This document shows, piece by piece, positions 17,445 through 25,163 of a DNA stretch of 64,000 nt. Numbering within the stretch: position 1 is the first letter of the stretch; every line of letters begins with the position of its first letter. The stretch is from Flavobacterium hydatis. GTDB lineage: Bacteria > Bacteroidota > Bacteroidia > Flavobacteriales > Flavobacteriaceae. A program made the translations under genes and the position numbers. The DNA is taken from positions 1 through 64,000 of the forward strand of contig NZ_JPRM01000007.1 of the NCBI RefSeq assembly GCF_000737695.1, read 5' to 3'. The notes under the pieces were generated by a model. It ran no database searches, had not been told where the DNA came from, and worked only from the letters and a program-made list of their open reading frames with translations.

Positions 17445-17843
17445 TTAGAATCTATATCTTTTATCGTAATAATTCTTTAATAATGGTATTTGAATTAAGA
17501 CCATTAAAACTACAATTAAAACTGCATACGAGGTATTTTTTGAAAACTGAAATAGAGGAGTTATATTCTCCATTTTAGAATACAGCAAATCACCTACAAC
17601 CGAATCATCTTCCTTCACGTTTATTCCAAAAATTGCATAACCAACAAAAGCAATTAAGCATCCAAAAATTAAAACCCAAACTGATTTAGAAATTAGCGGT
17701 TTATACACTATTGCTTTATTTTTCTCTGCAATTAATATTTGAGACATAATTTTTGAAGTAAAATCAGCAGAAGGTTTTTGCAAAGTAGTTTCTGCCATTA
17801 CTTTGTCAACTAGATTTTCGTAATATTTATCGCTCTCTTTCAT
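17445..17843 (-). CDS. Small membrane protein, possible anti-sigma factor
   Basis: 132 residues. A cytoplasmic N-terminal region of about 60 residues (MKESDKYYENLVDKVMAETTLQKPSADFTSKIMSQI) is followed by two transmembrane helices (about 66-86 and 104-124). It begins 34 bases after the ECF sigma gene on the same strand. Position and topology suggest an anti-sigma role, but the sequence has no recognisable zinc anti-sigma motif (HxxxCxxC), so this is inference. Confidence 0.65.
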   Translation of the reverse strand: MKESDKYYENLVDKVMAETTLQKPSADFTSKIMSQILIAEKNKAIVYKPLISKSVWVLIFGCLIAFVGYAIFGINVKEDDSVVGDLLYSKMENITPLFQFSKNTSYAVLIVVLMVLIQIPLLKNYYDKRYRF

Positions 17844-17877
17844 ACGTAGATACTATTTCTTTTTTTAACGGAATATG

Positions 17878-18498
17878 TTATCGACATTCTTCACTTTTTG
17901 TTTGCTCTGAAATTTTACCAATTTCATAATAATCTAATATTTCTGGCTCTAATCGCTCTTTTAAAATAACAGCAAGTTTTTTTCTGCTCCGGAATAATTT
18001 TATTTTGACATTATTAGCACTAATATCCATAATCTTACCAATTTCGTTCAAGTTTTGGTCTTCAAAATAAAAGAGTGTTAATAAAAAACTTTCTTCACTT
18101 GGTAACAAATTTAAACAATTCTGGATATCCTGTTTTCGTTCTTGATCTTCTAAATCACTTAAAGCATTGTCTGTCGTTTTAATTAAATGCCCTTTAAGCT
18201 CATCAATAACAACATGGTTTTCTTCTTTTTTATTCTTTTTCAAATAATCCAGACAAGTGTTGTAAGCAATTTTATAAATCCAGGTCGAAAACTTAGAATC
18301 TCCTTTAAATTTATTCAGGGAATTAAAAATTTTAATAAAAGTATCCTGAGAAACTTCTTCGGCTATTTCCCTATTTTTCACCATCTTTATGGCCAAAGTA
18401 AATATCAGGTCTTTATAACGATCAACTAATACTGCAAACATATTAGTTTCACCTAAAAGAATCTGATTGATATAATACTGATCATTTACTTTATCCAT
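17878..18498 (-). CDS. ECF-type RNA polymerase sigma factor
   Basis: 206 residues. Region 2 (about 15-85) contains DRYKDLIFTLAIKMVKNREIAEEVSQDTFIKIFNSL and FSTWIYKIAYNTCLDYLKK. Region 4 (about 128-180) contains LLPSEESFLLTLFYFEDQNLNEIG and the helix-turn-helix ISANNVKIKLFRSRKKL. The ATG at 18498 lies only about ten bases after the -10-like CGTC of an ECF promoter (18508-18533), so the mRNA should have almost no leader. Probably autoregulated together with the divergent gene at 18627. Confidence 0.95.
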   Translation of the reverse strand: MDKVNDQYYINQILLGETNMFAVLVDRYKDLIFTLAIKMVKNREIAEEVSQDTFIKIFNSLNKFKGDSKFSTWIYKIAYNTCLDYLKKNKKEENHVVIDELKGHLIKTTDNALSDLEDQERKQDIQNCLNLLPSEESFLLTLFYFEDQNLNEIGKIMDISANNVKIKLFRSRKKLAVILKERLEPEILDYYEIGKISEQTKSEECR

Positions 18499-18507
18499 AT
18501 TCCATAT

Positions 18508-18533
18508 GACGACAACAAACTCATTAAGGTTAC
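18508..18533 (-). promoter_or_regulatory. ECF-type promoter towards the sigma gene
   Basis: On the minus strand GTAACC (plus 18528-18533), 16 bases, CGTC (plus 18508-18511). GTAAC-like -35 and CGTC -10 boxes at this distance are the known pattern for ECF sigma factors. Confidence 0.75.
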
Positions 18534-18567
18534 AACTAAATTAAAATATTTTTTTTTAGTAAAATCT

Positions 18568-18593
18568 GTAACCTTCGTTAAACTTCTTTCGTC
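18568..18593 (+). promoter_or_regulatory. ECF-type promoter towards the DUF6249-type gene
   Basis: GTAACC (18568-18573), 16 bases, CGTC (18590-18593). Same boxes and spacing as the leftward promoter. Transcription would start near 18600, giving a leader of about 27 bases. Confidence 0.75.
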
Positions 18594-18626
18594 ATATGGA
18601 ATATCAATCAATTAAATTATAAAATT

Positions 18627-18974
18627 ATGGGTTCACAAATTTTAATACCGATTAGTCTCTTCCTTATGATCTTCGGAATTGTCTATCTTATTTACTCAAC
18701 CAGAAACAGGGAACGTTTAGCTCTCATAGAAAAAGGCATAGATGCAAGTATCTTTGCACAAGGAAAAAACAATGGTATTCCTATATGGAAAGTTTTTATT
18801 CTAAATTTTGCGTTTTTACTAATAGGAAGTGGAATTGGAATTTTCTTAGCTTTACTTATTACAACTTATACCTCGCTACAAGATGGTGCAGTTTATCCTT
18901 CTACTATTTTTACAATGGCAGGAATCGGTTTACTTGTTGGATTCAACCAATCTAAAAATTTAAACAAAGACTAA
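18627..18974 (+). CDS. DUF6249-type small membrane protein
   Basis: 115 residues: helix 1 at about 5-24, then a polar segment with RERLALIEKGIDASIF, helix 2 at about 50-74 and helix 3 at about 90-106. The short basic-acidic segment RNRERLALIEKG after helix 1 recalls the DUF6249 family found next to ECF sigma genes in Bacteroidetes; the name is from memory. It is very likely controlled by the neighbouring sigma factor through the mirror-image promoter. Molecular function unknown. Confidence 0.8.
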   Translation: MGSQILIPISLFLMIFGIVYLIYSTRNRERLALIEKGIDASIFAQGKNNGIPIWKVFILNFAFLLIGSGIGIFLALLITTYTSLQDGAVYPSTIFTMAGIGLLVGFNQSKNLNKD

Positions 18975-18991
18975 GTTCTGTTTATTTCTAA

Positions 18992-19032
18992 AAAAAACGT
19001 GTCAAGAAAATATATTTTTTGACACGTTTTTT
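18992..19032. terminator. Bidirectional terminator
   Basis: Eleven-base stem AAACGTGTCAA (18995-19005) and TTGACACGTTT (19019-19029) with A's before and T's after. It serves the rightward DUF6249-type gene and the leftward rnhA. Confidence 0.92.
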
Positions 19033-19515
19033 TTATGCTTCTTTAGAACCTATATTTTCATAATAAGCATCTATCGAAAGTTGTTTTTGCATGGAAGCCA
19101 TGACTGCTAATTCGTCACAACGTTCATTTTGAGGGTGATTATTATGCCCTTTAATCCATTTAAAATCTACTTGATGTTTTCTATAAATAACCAAGAATCG
19201 TTTCCATAAATCAGGATTTTTTCTCCCAACAAATTTTTTCTTCTCCCACCCAAAAACCCATTTTTTCAGAACAGAATCCACCACATATTTTGAATCTGAA
19301 ATAACCAGAACTTTCATATTTGGTTTTTTAAGTTTTTCAAGCCCTACTATTACAGCCAAAAGCTCCATCCTATTATTGGTCGTAAGACGGAATCCTTCAT
19401 AATATTCTTTTTTGTGTGGTGTTCCAACCAATTCCATCACAACACCATATCCTCCATTGCCAGGATTCCCCTTAGCCGCGCCATCTGTATATATATGTAC
19501 TTCGTGTTGATTCAT
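19033..19515 (-). CDS. rnhA: Ribonuclease HI
   Basis: 160 residues. It cuts RNA in RNA-DNA hybrids with two metal ions. The four acidic residues are seen in IYTDGAAKGNPG (Asp10), NRMELLAV (Glu about 50), VISDSKYV (Asp about 73) and NERCDELA (Asp about 134). The KWIKGHNNHPQNE segment holds the conserved His. Full length with a normal start. Confidence 0.95.
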   Translation of the reverse strand: MNQHEVHIYTDGAAKGNPGNGGYGVVMELVGTPHKKEYYEGFRLTTNNRMELLAVIVGLEKLKKPNMKVLVISDSKYVVDSVLKKWVFGWEKKKFVGRKNPDLWKRFLVIYRKHQVDFKWIKGHNNHPQNERCDELAVMASMQKQLSIDAYYENIGSKEA

Positions 19516-19516
19516 T

Positions 19517-19742
19517 TTAGACTTCTTACATTGTTAGACTACTTAGATATTAGACTTGCTTCGCTTTTAGACTTCTTAGATTATTAGACTTCTTAGACTG
19601 TTCGAGTATTGCATCATTAAACAATTAGCTTCATTTATGATAACTTAAAAATTCATACCAAAACATCAATTCAATTCCTTTTTTAAATCCGGAATAAAAT
19701 TTATGATCCCAATTAAAAGTCTAAAAATCTAAGAAGTCTAAG
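19517..19742. repeat. TTAGACTTCTTAGA repeats and inverted copy
   Basis: The word TTAGACTTCTTAGA and close variants repeat three to four times at 19517-19600. A near-perfect inverted copy of about 28 bases lies at 19714-19742, running into the purN stop. The paired arms could fold and stop transcription from purN, but no clean T-run is seen. Confidence 0.6.
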
Positions 19743-20304
19743 CCAGTCTAATTAATCTATCAATTACTTCTGGAAAATGCTTTTGCTCTAATTCATGAAT
19801 TTTAGCAGCAACATCTTCTGCTGTATCTGTATCGGCTAAAGCAACTTTTTCCTGAAAAATAATTGCTCCTTCATCGTAATTCTCATTTACATAATGAATG
19901 CTTATTCCTGTCTCTTTTTCCTTATTTTCGACTATTGCTCTGTGAATGTGCATTCCATACATTCCTTTCCCGCCATAATTAGGTAATAGCGCAGGATGAA
20001 TGTTAATTATTTTATTAGGATATGCCTCGATAATGTTTTTTGGGAATTGAAGCAAGAAACCAGCCAAAACGATCAAATCGGGATCGATATTTTTTACTTT
20101 TTGTAGTACATTACCGTCAATTAATTCAGTTTTCGTGAAAATTTCGACCTCAACTTGATGGTTTTTGGCTCTTTCAATTACTTTCGCATTAGCGTTATTG
20201 GTAAACACCGAAACCACATTTGCAATTTGACTCTTTGCAAAATATTTTATAATATTTTCAGCATTACTACCTGAACCTGAGGCAAAAACGATAATTTTTT
20301 TCAT
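19738..20304 (-). CDS. purN: Phosphoribosylglycinamide formyltransferase
   Basis: 188 residues. It transfers formyl from 10-formyltetrahydrofolate to GAR in purine synthesis. The phosphate loop is ASGSGSNAENI (about 8-18). The active-site Asn-His-Asp set appears as NIHPALLPNYGGKG (about 100-113) and the Asp in NENYDEGAII (about 144). Its stop region overlaps the inverted TTAGAC repeat. Confidence 0.96.
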   Translation of the reverse strand: MKKIIVFASGSGSNAENIIKYFAKSQIANVVSVFTNNANAKVIERAKNHQVEVEIFTKTELIDGNVLQKVKNIDPDLIVLAGFLLQFPKNIIEAYPNKIINIHPALLPNYGGKGMYGMHIHRAIVENKEKETGISIHYVNENYDEGAIIFQEKVALADTDTAEDVAAKIHELEQKHFPEVIDRLIRLA

Positions 20305-20441
20305 ACTCGAATTAATTTATTTTTTGCAAAAAACGGAATAAAAAACCAAAATAAATAACATTCGAACCCCTTTGTTGAAATAAATTTTATAAATTAGTGT
20401 TACATTTATTAACTAAATCGTGGTTTTAAAATAAAGTTTTT

Positions 20442-20449
20442 TATTTTTG
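20442..20449 (+). promoter_or_regulatory. -7 element of acpP
   Basis: TATTTTTG, 30 bases before the acpP ATG. No clear TTG box at the usual distance. Confidence 0.45.
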
Positions 20450-20479
20450 CCAACAAATTAAATTCTAAAATTAAAGATT

Positions 20480-20716
20480 ATGTCAGACATTGCATCAAGA
20501 GTAAAAGCGATTATCGTAGACAAATTAGGTGTTGACGAAAACGAAGTTGTAACAGAAGCAAGCTTCACTAATGATTTAGGAGCTGACTCATTAGACACTG
20601 TTGAGCTTATTATGGAATTCGAAAAAGAATTTGATATTCAAATTCCAGACGATCAAGCAGAAAACATTGCTACTGTAGGTCAAGCTATTTCTTATATCGA
20701 AGAAGCTAAAAAATAA
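20480..20716 (+). CDS. acpP: Acyl carrier protein of fatty acid synthesis
   Basis: 78 residues. The phosphopantetheine attachment site is Ser37 in [13 protein letters not shown]. It is the main type II fatty acid synthase carrier: acidic, four-helix, followed by fabF and rnc in the widespread order acpP-fabF-rnc. A separate terminator-like hairpin follows, so acpP may be made in excess of fabF. Confidence 0.97.
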   Translation: MSDIASRVKAIIVDKLGVDENEVVTEASFTNDLGADSLDTVELIMEFEKEFDIQIPDDQAENIATVGQAISYIEEAKK

Positions 20717-20723
20717 TAAATTC

Positions 20724-20770
20724 CCACCCGATTTTTTTTATAAACTATAAAAGGTCGGGTGTTATTATTT
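20724..20770 (+). terminator. Hairpin after acpP
   Basis: Seven-base stem CACCCGA (20725-20731) and TCGGGTG (20755-20761), then a T-rich run. The internal loop is A/T-rich. Probably a partial terminator between acpP and fabF. Confidence 0.65.
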
Positions 20771-20830
20771 TTTATAAAAATTTAAATTTTGGGTTGATTT
20801 TCAATCAAAAAAATATATTTATATTGTAAT

Positions 20831-20879
20831 ACCCATGGCTCTTTTGTAATATAATACAATCAAGAAAGCGTGGGTTTTA
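20831..20879 (+). promoter_or_regulatory. Hairpin in the fabF leader
   Basis: ACCCA (20831-20835) pairs with TGGGT (20871-20875), followed by TTT, and TTGTA/TACAA inside (about 20844-20858). It could be a second attenuator in front of fabF. Weak evidence. Confidence 0.3.
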
Positions 20880-20909
20880 TTTGTTTAAAGCTAATAAAAC
20901 ACATTATTT

Positions 20910-22163
20910 ATGGTATTAAGGCGAGTTGTTGTAACAGGATTAGGCGCACTTACCCCTATTGGGAATAACATCCAGGATTATTGGAACGCGCTTATTAATG
21001 GAGTAAGCGGTGCTGCCCCAATAACGTATTACGATACAGAGAAACATAAAACGAAATTTGCCTGTGAAGTAAAAAACTTCAACATCGAAGATTTTATGGA
21101 TCGTAAAGAATCACGTAGATTAGATAAATTCGCTCAATATGCTGTTGCTGCAAGTGACGAAGCTATAAAAGATGCTGGACTTACAGATGACAACGTCGAC
21201 AAACAAAGAGTTGGTGTTATCTGGGGAGCTGGAATTGGTGGTTTAGAAACTTTTCAAGAAGAAGTTATTTACTACGCTAAAGGAGACGGAACACCAAAAT
21301 TCAATCCGTTTTTTATTCCTAAAATGATTGCTGATATTGCCCCTGCACACATTTCTATGAGAAATGGTTATATGGGACCAAATTATACAACTGTTTCTGC
21401 TTGTGCTTCTTCTGCCAATGCACTTATTGATGCTTTTAACTACATTCGTTTAGGAATGTGTGATATTATCATCTCTGGTGGTTCTGAAGCTGCTATTACA
21501 ATTGCAGGAATGGGAGGTTTTAACTCTATGCATGCTTTATCAACCAGAAACGATAGTCCTGAGACTGCTTCAAGACCTTTTGATGCTACTCGTGACGGTT
21601 TTGTTTTAGGTGAAGGAGCTGGTGCATTAGTTCTTGAAGATTACGAACACGCTAAAGCACGTGGAGCAAAAATATATTGCGAAATTGGCGGTGGCGGAAT
21701 GTCATCTGATGCATACCACTTAACAGCACCACATCCGGAAGGAATTGGAGTAATTGCTGTAATGAAAAACACATTACGTGATGCTGGTATGAATCCTGAA
21801 GATGTTGATCATATTAATACGCACGGTACATCTACTCCACTTGGAGATGTTGCTGAATTAAAAGCGATTAGTGCTGTTTTTGGTGATCATGCCAAAAACA
21901 TCAATATCAACTCTACAAAATCTATGACTGGACACTTACTTGGTGCTGCTGGTGCTATCGAAGCAATTGCTTCTATACTTGCCATGAAACACGGTATTGT
22001 TCCTCCAACAATCAATCATACGGTTGCTGACGAGAAAATAGATCCTTCATTGAATTTAACACTAAACAAACCTCAAAAAAGAGAAGTTAATGTTGCTATG
22101 AGTAACACTTTTGGTTTTGGAGGTCATAATGCTTGTGTTTTATTTAAAAAATTAGTTGACTAA
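20910..22163 (+). CDS. fabF: Beta-ketoacyl-ACP synthase II
   Basis: 417 residues. It condenses malonyl-ACP with acyl-ACP in chain elongation. The catalytic triad is intact: Cys165 (VSACASSAN), His in NTHGTSTPLGD (about 305) and His in KSMTGHLLGAAG (about 342). It is the housekeeping enzyme; the four KS-type proteins of the pigment cluster are separate. It is followed within eight bases by rnc. Confidence 0.97.
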   Translation: MVLRRVVVTGLGALTPIGNNIQDYWNALINGVSGAAPITYYDTEKHKTKFACEVKNFNIEDFMDRKESRRLDKFAQYAVAASDEAIKDAGLTDDNVDKQRVGVIWGAGIGGLETFQEEVIYYAKGDGTPKFNPFFIPKMIADIAPAHISMRNGYMGPNYTTVSACASSANALIDAFNYIRLGMCDIIISGGSEAAITIAGMGGFNSMHALSTRNDSPETASRPFDATRDGFVLGEGAGALVLEDYEHAKARGAKIYCEIGGGGMSSDAYHLTAPHPEGIGVIAVMKNTLRDAGMNPEDVDHINTHGTSTPLGDVAELKAISAVFGDHAKNININSTKSMTGHLLGAAGAIEAIASILAMKHGIVPPTINHTVADEKIDPSLNLTLNKPQKREVNVAMSNTFGFGGHNACVLFKKLVD

Positions 22164-22170
22164 TTTTCTT

Positions 22171-22911
22171 ATGAGTATTTTCAAAAAAATATTTTCAAAA
22201 TCCCGTTCTCAAGAAGACGGGATTTTTTTTGATTCTATTCAAAAAATACTTGGATTTTCACCAGTTTCGATTGAATTTTATAAGAAAGCCTTTACTCATC
22301 GCTCTTCTAACAGACTGGATGAGAATGGAAACCCTATTAACTACGAACGTTTAGAATTTCTTGGAGATGCAATGCTAAGTGCTGTAATTGCAGCACATCT
22401 CTTTAATAAAGCTCCTGCTGGAGATGAAGGTTATCTGACCAAGATGCGTTCTAAAATCGTAAGTAGAGAACATCTGAACGAACTAGGAAAAGACCTTAAT
22501 CTAGCTCGTTTTATAGAAAGCAAAGTGCCTTTACAACACTTTGGAGAAAACATTCATGGTAACATTTTTGAATCACTTATTGGAGCCATTTATCTTGACA
22601 GAGGATATTCTTTTTGCGAAAAATTTATCCAAAGTAGCGTAATCGGCCCATACGTAGATATTACCCGACTTGAGGGAAAAGTAATAAGCTACAAAAGCTT
22701 GGTTATTGAATGGTGCCAGAAAGAGAAAAAGATATTTCATTATGATATTTTTGAGGATAATGGCATTGGTGGAGAACGTTTATTTGGCGTCAAATTAAGT
22801 ATTGACGATAAAGTAGTCGCAAGAGCGCGAGCTACTTCCAAAAAGAAAGCAGAAGAAAAAGCGTCTCAACGTGCGTATTTTGCATTTCAAGAAAAAATGG
22901 ACAAGAAATAA
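22171..22911 (+). CDS. rnc: Ribonuclease III
   Basis: About 246 residues. The endonuclease domain carries the signature NYERLEFLGDAML (about 52-64) and the second acidic site near NIFESLIGAIYLDRG. A C-terminal double-stranded RNA-binding domain follows (about 175-240). The ATG at 22171 is preferred over an in-frame TTG at 22156, which would overlap fabF. A terminator-like hairpin lies within codons 9-20. Confidence 0.95.
   Translation: MSIFKKIFSKSRSQEDGIFFDSIQKILGFSPVSIEFYKKAFTHRSSNRLDENGNPINYERLEFLGDAMLSAVIAAHLFNKAPAGDEGYLTKMRSKIVSREHLNELGKDLNLARFIESKVPLQHFGENIHGNIFESLIGAIYLDRGYSFCEKFIQSSVIGPYVDITRLEGKVISYKSLVIEWCQKEKKIFHYDIFEDNGIGGERLFGVKLSIDDKVVARARATSKKKAEEKASQRAYFAFQEKMDKK
22197..22230 (+). 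terminator. Terminator-like hairpin inside rnc
   Basis: Perfect 10-base stem AAAATCCCGT (22197-22206) and ACGGGATTTT (22217-22226), running straight into eight T's (22223-22230). It lies inside the rnc coding sequence, just after the fabF stop, so it may end most fabF transcripts and attenuate rnc. Confidence 0.6.
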
Positions 22912-23025
22912 AACTGATTTTCTTAAAACTATATCGTTTTCGTTTATAAATTAACAAAAACATACCAATCTTAACTATTGAACCAGCAATAGAAATAGTA
23001 TATTTACAACTTATTTTTTCAGGAA

Positions 23026-23514
23026 ATGGCTATTCATAAATTAGAATTAGGCGAATTTGATGAAATTGATTATAATTTGATTGCCATACATACTTCAATG
23101 GAAGATTATCGATTGGCTTATTTTATCAATCAAAACTTCCCAGTTCTTTTGAGTAAAAGTAAAAATGAAATCCAAATTAATGTGAAAGAAGGTGAGACTC
23201 ATTTTTCACGATTTGATTATTACGATGAAGAAAAAGAACTTTATTGGGATTTGATTCAGAATAAGAATGAAGTCATTCAGAATACACCAAATGACAGTCA
23301 GGATTTATTTTCAGACACTTCGATGGAAGTCGCCACAAAAGTGTATTTACTACCTGAGTTTAAAAAAGTTGATTATTTTTTAAAAATTGAAAAGAGTGAG
23401 GAAGCTTTCGATATATTAAAAATACAACAAATATTAAATACCATTGATACCATCTCAACGGTTTATATAGTTGATACAAATAAAATAAAATCAAAAAACA
23501 ATTTAATTTTTTAA
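23026..23514 (+). CDS. IPExxxVDY-family protein
   Basis: 162 residues. The name-giving motif appears as LPEFKKVDYFLKI near residues 109-121. This Bacteroidetes protein family is of unknown function and commonly sits directly upstream of pyk, as here (five bases before the pyk start). Soluble; no signal peptide. Confidence 0.85.
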   Translation: MAIHKLELGEFDEIDYNLIAIHTSMEDYRLAYFINQNFPVLLSKSKNEIQINVKEGETHFSRFDYYDEEKELYWDLIQNKNEVIQNTPNDSQDLFSDTSMEVATKVYLLPEFKKVDYFLKIEKSEEAFDILKIQQILNTIDTISTVYIVDTNKIKSKNNLIF

Positions 23515-23519
23515 TAGAA

Positions 23520-24950
23520 ATGCTTACAAACAAAAAAACCAAAATTGTAGCCACACTTGGGCCTGCATGTGGAACTAGAGAGATCATCAAGGACATGATC
23601 GAAGCAGGTGTTAATGTGTTTAGAGTTAATTTTTCGCATGCAGATTACGAAGGAGTAAAAGAGAAAATCAACATTATTAGAGGACTTAACGAAGAGTTTG
23701 GTTATACCACGGCAATACTCGGAGATTTACAAGGACCTAAACTTCGTGTAGGAGTAATGGAAGAAGGAGTTGTAGTAAACGATGGTGATATCATCACTTT
23801 TACTACTGCAGAAGATATTATAGGTACTGCAAAAAAAGTTTTCATGAAGTACCAAAACTTTCCAAATGATGTTAATCCTGGAGAGCGTATTTTATTGGAT
23901 GATGGAAAACTTATCTTTGAAATCCTTACAACTGATAAAAAATCAGAAGTTACCGCTGTAGTTATTCAAGGTGGTGAATTAAAATCTAAAAAAGGTGTAA
24001 ACCTTCCTAATACTAAAATATCTTTACCTGCATTGACAGAAAAAGATATTGCAGATGCAATTTTTGCTATTGAGCAAAAAGTAGACTGGTTAGCTCTTTC
24101 TTTTGTAAAAACACCACGTGACTTACAAGACTTACAAGAGTTAATTGCTAAACATTCTGATTATAAAATTCCGATTGTAGCTAAAATCGAAATGCCAGAA
24201 GCATTAGAGAATATGGATAAAATCGTTGCTTATTGTGACGCTTTAATGGTTGCTCGTGGAGATCTAGGAGTTGAACTTCCTGCTCATGAAGTACCATTAG
24301 TTCAAAAAGAATTAATCCGTAGAGCAAAAACTGCTCGTATTCCTGTAATTGTGGCAACACAAATGATGGAGACTATGATTACTAGTTTAACTCCAACTCG
24401 TGCAGAAGTAAACGACGTTGCAAACTCTGTTATGGATGGTGCTGATGCTGTAATGCTTTCTGGAGAAACTGCTGCAGGAAACTACCCAGTACAAGTTATT
24501 CAGAAAATGACACAAATTATCGAAGCTGTTGAAGACTCTCCGCTAATTCATGTTCCACAAAACACACCACAAATAAAAACAAAACGTTTTATTACTAAAA
24601 CAATTTGTCAGCAAGCTGCGCTTATGGCTAACGTTATCAAAGCTAAAGCAATTTGTACATTAACAAATAGCGGTTATACTGCTTTCCAAATTTCGGCTTG
24701 GAGACCATCTGCTCATATTTTAGTATTTACTTCAAACAGAAGAATCTTAACTCAATTAAGTCTTTTATGGGGAGTTAAATCATACTACTATGACAAAGAT
24801 GTAAGTACTGATGATACTGTAACTGATGTAAATCAAATCGTAAAAGATAAAGGATATGTTGTAAAAGGTGACTACTTAATTAACCTTGCTGCAATGCCTA
24901 TTAAAGATAAAGGAATGGTAAACACCATGAGAGTTACTGAAGTAGAATAA
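23520..24950 (+). CDS. pyk: Pyruvate kinase
   Basis: 476 residues. It makes pyruvate and ATP from phosphoenolpyruvate and ADP. Conserved motifs: KIVATLGPACG at the start, the substrate-binding VFRVNFSHA, the active-site lysine in IPIVAKIEMPEAL (about 220), MVARGDLGVELP and MLSGETAAGNYP. The C-terminal regulatory domain is complete. It forms a short operon with the IPExxxVDY gene and ends at a terminator. Confidence 0.97.
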   Translation: MLTNKKTKIVATLGPACGTREIIKDMIEAGVNVFRVNFSHADYEGVKEKINIIRGLNEEFGYTTAILGDLQGPKLRVGVMEEGVVVNDGDIITFTTAEDIIGTAKKVFMKYQNFPNDVNPGERILLDDGKLIFEILTTDKKSEVTAVVIQGGELKSKKGVNLPNTKISLPALTEKDIADAIFAIEQKVDWLALSFVKTPRDLQDLQELIAKHSDYKIPIVAKIEMPEALENMDKIVAYCDALMVARGDLGVELPAHEVPLVQKELIRRAKTARIPVIVATQMMETMITSLTPTRAEVNDVANSVMDGADAVMLSGETAAGNYPVQVIQKMTQIIEAVEDSPLIHVPQNTPQIKTKRFITKTICQQAALMANVIKAKAICTLTNSGYTAFQISAWRPSAHILVFTSNRRILTQLSLLWGVKSYYYDKDVSTDDTVTDVNQIVKDKGYVVKGDYLINLAAMPIKDKGMVNTMRVTEVE

Positions 24951-24973
24951 TCTTATTTCTTTTCAAAAATATT

Positions 24974-25012
24974 AAATCCGTCTTGTAGTTTCTACTTGAC
25001 GGATTTTTTTTA
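24974..25012 (+). terminator. Terminator of pyk
   Basis: Stem AAATCCGTC (24974-24982) and GACGGATTT (24998-25006), inner arm TTGTAG/CTACTT, then T's. Confidence 0.93.
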
Positions 25013-25163
25013 TATCAAAATTAATTTCGCAAGACATCTTGTTTCTTAACTCATAAACATCAAATAATCAAAAGCTAAACAACCTTAATCTAGGTTTCTA
25101 TTATTATAAATAGTGTAACATTTTAATTGCCGTAACGTCTTTATTTAAAAACCGGAAAGCTTT

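Larger units (their letters stand above)
18497..18604. repeat. Dyad-symmetric intergenic region
   Basis: Outer perfect 16-base inverted repeat ATATTCCATATGACGA (18497-18512) and TCGTCATATGGAATAT (18589-18604). Inner perfect 9-base repeat AAGGTTACA (18526-18534) and TGTAACCTT (18567-18575). The spacers between inner and outer arms are unlike each other, so only the promoter boxes are symmetric. Confidence 0.9.
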
